This document shows, in pieces, positions 62,037 to 64,000 of a DNA stretch of 64,000 bases; within the stretch, counting starts at the first letter, position 1; every line of letters begins with the position of its first letter. The position numbers were made by a program, and so were the translations under genes. The notes beneath the pieces are model-generated. The model had not been told where the DNA came from and ran no database searches. It saw only the letters and a program-made list of their open reading frames with translations. This DNA is from Pyrrhosoma nymphula (lineage: Eukaryota; Arthropoda; Insecta; Odonata; Coenagrionidae), in NCBI GenBank assembly GCA_963573305.1, contig OY754327.1:141958855-142022854 (forward strand). Direction: 5' to 3'.

Positions 62037-63524
62037 GTAGGGTTGAATTTCATGTTCTAAAAACCATTGTATTTGTCTTTTGTGCATGGAAAACAAATGC
62101 TACATTCCAAAGGAATCTAATATATTTGCATAACTTCTTTATTCATTGCCTGCATATGCACTTTAATTAACGTATACTTTTATTTAGTTATGTAATTACA
62201 ATTTTCATGTGTTTCTAAAATTATAACATAGCTATAAAGATTTTGAAAGCAACACCCATTTGTTCTATTCCTCATCGTCATGTCTGTTCTTCCAAAATTT
62301 GTAGGTTCCAAGGCAATTAATACTTACCCTATCCCCAAATCTTTATAATTTTTGGCATGTGTATACCATGTTTAATTCTTCCCTTTTATACTCATGGTGA
62401 GTCAGGATAGATACCTTTGTCTACTCATACCTACCTTTATGATTAATATGTATGACTGTATTTCCTACATGAAGTGCCACTTCTGGGAAATGCATGAGTT
62501 TTATAATACATAATTGGCTTTTCTTGTTATAAAATATTTATTAAGGAGAATGTAGATAAACACTATAAGATTTTGCATGCAGGCTTTAATTTTATGGAGA
62601 CTAAGCATGGATTTTTTCTTTAACAAACATTATTTTAACTGTTTATTTTTATAAAATAGAGAACATTAATTCCAATGCAAATGTGACCAAGATATAGAAT
62701 TGATTAATCATTCTGACAAGTTAAAATGTATTCACTTCTGGAAATTATCTGGATTTATCACTTCTGGAAATCTGCATAAAAAAGAGCATATTAGCCATCA
62801 TACAGGTGTTTTGAAAAATTTATTATTTTGCAATAAGGTACCCATTCAGCTGTGACAACCTCATTTTTTGCTCTTTATATGTGTAGGAGGAAAGGGAAAT
62901 ATTCTCACTTTCCAGGAGAGGCAAGCCATCCCATACAGGTAGCAAACCCTTATAATCTGGGTCAAACATTTTGCATAGGCTGTGGGAATTTGTCATTGTC
63001 TAGCACAAAAGGAGATGCAATTGTTGAGAATTGGCTTATTTTACGTAGAAATTATATTGAATATGCAAGCCACATTCACTTTTCTTGCTGTTTCGGATTA
63101 ACTTTTACCATACTGATCATGAATTCCTTTATTTTTAGCCATAACTCCTCAATTTTAAGTTAGAATGCTATTAGGTTATTTAACTCATCTGAGGAATATT
63201 CCTCACATATGTGTCTTTCCCTATGACCTAGAATGGAGGAACTTAATCCAAAATAATCAGGAAGTGTGCTTCTTTGTACCTCTACTGGGAAGGTTGGACC
63301 AAAAAATTTTTAGATTGACTAGAAGAGGGAAGAAGGTGAAGAGGACCAAACTTGCAAGAACATTTTCCCCACAGTTACCCTAGCAAAGAAATAAATATAT
63401 TTACTGTAGCTGAAGGGTTTGGAAAGTGACTACCTGAATAGCCAAAAAACTTATGAAATATTTGTGTTGCCTGAAATTTGCAATCACAAATAGCTATAAA
63501 TATTTTATGTCTCTCACTGATAAG
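62037..63524 (+). other. Intron within FN4
   Basis: 1.5 kb, AT-rich. ORFs at 62852-63163 and 63165-63383 show no domain and are left out. The last 30 bases form only a modest pyrimidine tract before the acceptor. Confidence 0.65.
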
Positions 63525-63754
63525 GGTGAATGATGGCAGTGGAGTCATTGGCAGAGGCATTGGGGATGGATCAATGGGTGCTGCAGGTGCTGCAGGAGGT
63601 CAGCAAGGGAAGCGTAGCCTCCCAGGAACTCACACATCATTTGAAGCAAAAGGACTTGCTCCACGAGTTGAGCACTCCTTCTGGGTGACTGCCACAACAC
63701 GTGCTGGTGAAGGCAGATCCACACGTGTAGCCTCCATGGTTCCAACTGCCAGAG
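63525..63754 (+). CDS. Dscam2: Dscam exon: FNIII-4 second half
   Basis: One base completes the split Arg codon. The reading then is VNDGSGVIGRGIGDGSMGAA, a Gly/Ala-rich loop (GAAGGQQGKRSLPG), then THTSFEAKGLAPRVEHSFWV and TATTRAGEGRSTRVASMVPT. The FWVTA-T--GEG-S--V motif is the conserved F-G end of Dscam FN4. Acceptor ctcactgataag (weak tract) and donor AGAG|GTAACT; phase 2 at the start and phase 1 at the end. The next exon (Ig10) lies beyond the window. Confidence 0.92.
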
Positions 63755-64000
63755 GTAACTTCCTTTACCTACTATATACAGCAAACTCTTGATTTATCTG
63801 TCAGTGGATATTCCAGTTTGTGGATTATCCCTACAACTCTGCCCTCCCTTCCCTCCAAATTGAGATATTCCAAAGGTAGAGACAAAAATAAGTGCTTAAA
63901 AACTTTCATTTACTTAAAAATATTCTAAAAGCACTCTATTTAGCCCTTCATTTGTTTTCATCTCATTATATGATATGCTTTTCTTCATATGAATTAAATT
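63755..64000 (+). other. Intron after FN4 (continues past the window)
   Basis: Starts with donor GTAACT. The 246 bases visible are AT-rich. The Ig10 exon expected next is not in the window. Confidence 0.8.

Larger units (their letters stand above)
2082..63754 (+). other. Dscam2: Dscam2-type cell adhesion gene, central part (19 coding exons)
   Basis: Seen: 19 exons with AG/GT borders join in one open frame of about 1,228 codons and give Ig3 (second half) to FN4 in Dscam order. Known: Dscam proteins are single-pass neuronal receptors with ten Ig and six FNIII domains. Insect Dscam2 makes two homophilically distinct isoforms through alternative Ig7 exons and acts in axon tiling and synaptic specificity. 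Dscam1 instead has large arrays for Ig2, Ig3 and Ig7. The pair of complete Ig7 exons favours Dscam2 over Dscam1, 3 or 4. The gene continues beyond both window edges. Inference: orthology with Dscam2 rests on the Ig7 duplication and motif memory, not on a search. Confidence 0.85.

Overview
The window lies inside one very large, intron-rich animal gene on the + strand. The protein pieces read as a Down syndrome cell adhesion molecule (Dscam) family receptor: half-Ig and half-fibronectin III exons in strict order, with Dscam-typical motifs such as WLKDG, QYVTV-GDV, CPVAGYPIE-I-WER, SNGTL, VPPRW and FWVTA-T--GEG. Two consecutive exons both encode a complete Ig7 domain. That is the signature of insect Dscam2, where Ig7 comes from one of two mutually exclusive exons (10A/10B in Drosophila). 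The host is therefore an arthropod, most likely an insect with expanded introns. I cannot name the species.

Nineteen coding exons are supported between 2082 and 63754. They join in one open frame of about 1,228 codons with Ig7A, or about 1,224 with Ig7B. Order: Ig3 second half plus Ig4 first half (2082-2404), Ig4 (14974-15189), Ig5 (17902-18046, 22942-23093), Ig6 (23903-24013, 32107-32268), Ig7A (35131-35502) or Ig7B (40006-40365), Ig8 (43578-43697, 51222-51461), Ig9 (52207-52354, 52601-52761), FN1 (54304-54474 and start of 54958-55351), FN2 (rest of 54958-55351 and 57122-57438), FN3 (58411-58557, 61057-61215) and FN4 (61919-62036, 63525-63754). The signal peptide, Ig1, Ig2, first half of Ig3, Ig10, FN5-6, transmembrane segment and cytoplasmic tail lie outside. 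Domain-boundary introns are phase 1, so either Ig7 exon can be spliced in without changing frame.

The introns hold mostly decayed mobile DNA: Helitron helicase relics (about 5390-8561), non-LTR retrotransposon fragments (1505-1862 minus, 16330-16800, 52999-53540), a 1.2 kb foldback element (12141-13341), several smaller foldbacks sharing a CTGATGATGCC-like motif, a TIR-bounded element (45088-46488) and tRNA-derived SINE pieces (45420-45548, 48949-49146, 49425-49530). A 1.15 kb minisatellite of 9-bp units (46815-47970) is open on both strands by chance of its period. I see no second gene.

The most interesting part is the Ig7A/Ig7B region. Both alternative exons carry a Ser-rich, pyrimidine-coded insert at the same loop. 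The 4.5 kb intron between them holds a roughly 1 kb pyrimidine-rich tract and then a diverged four-copy tandem repeat that ends close to the Ig7B acceptor. These are candidates for cis control of the isoform choice, which I infer and cannot test here.
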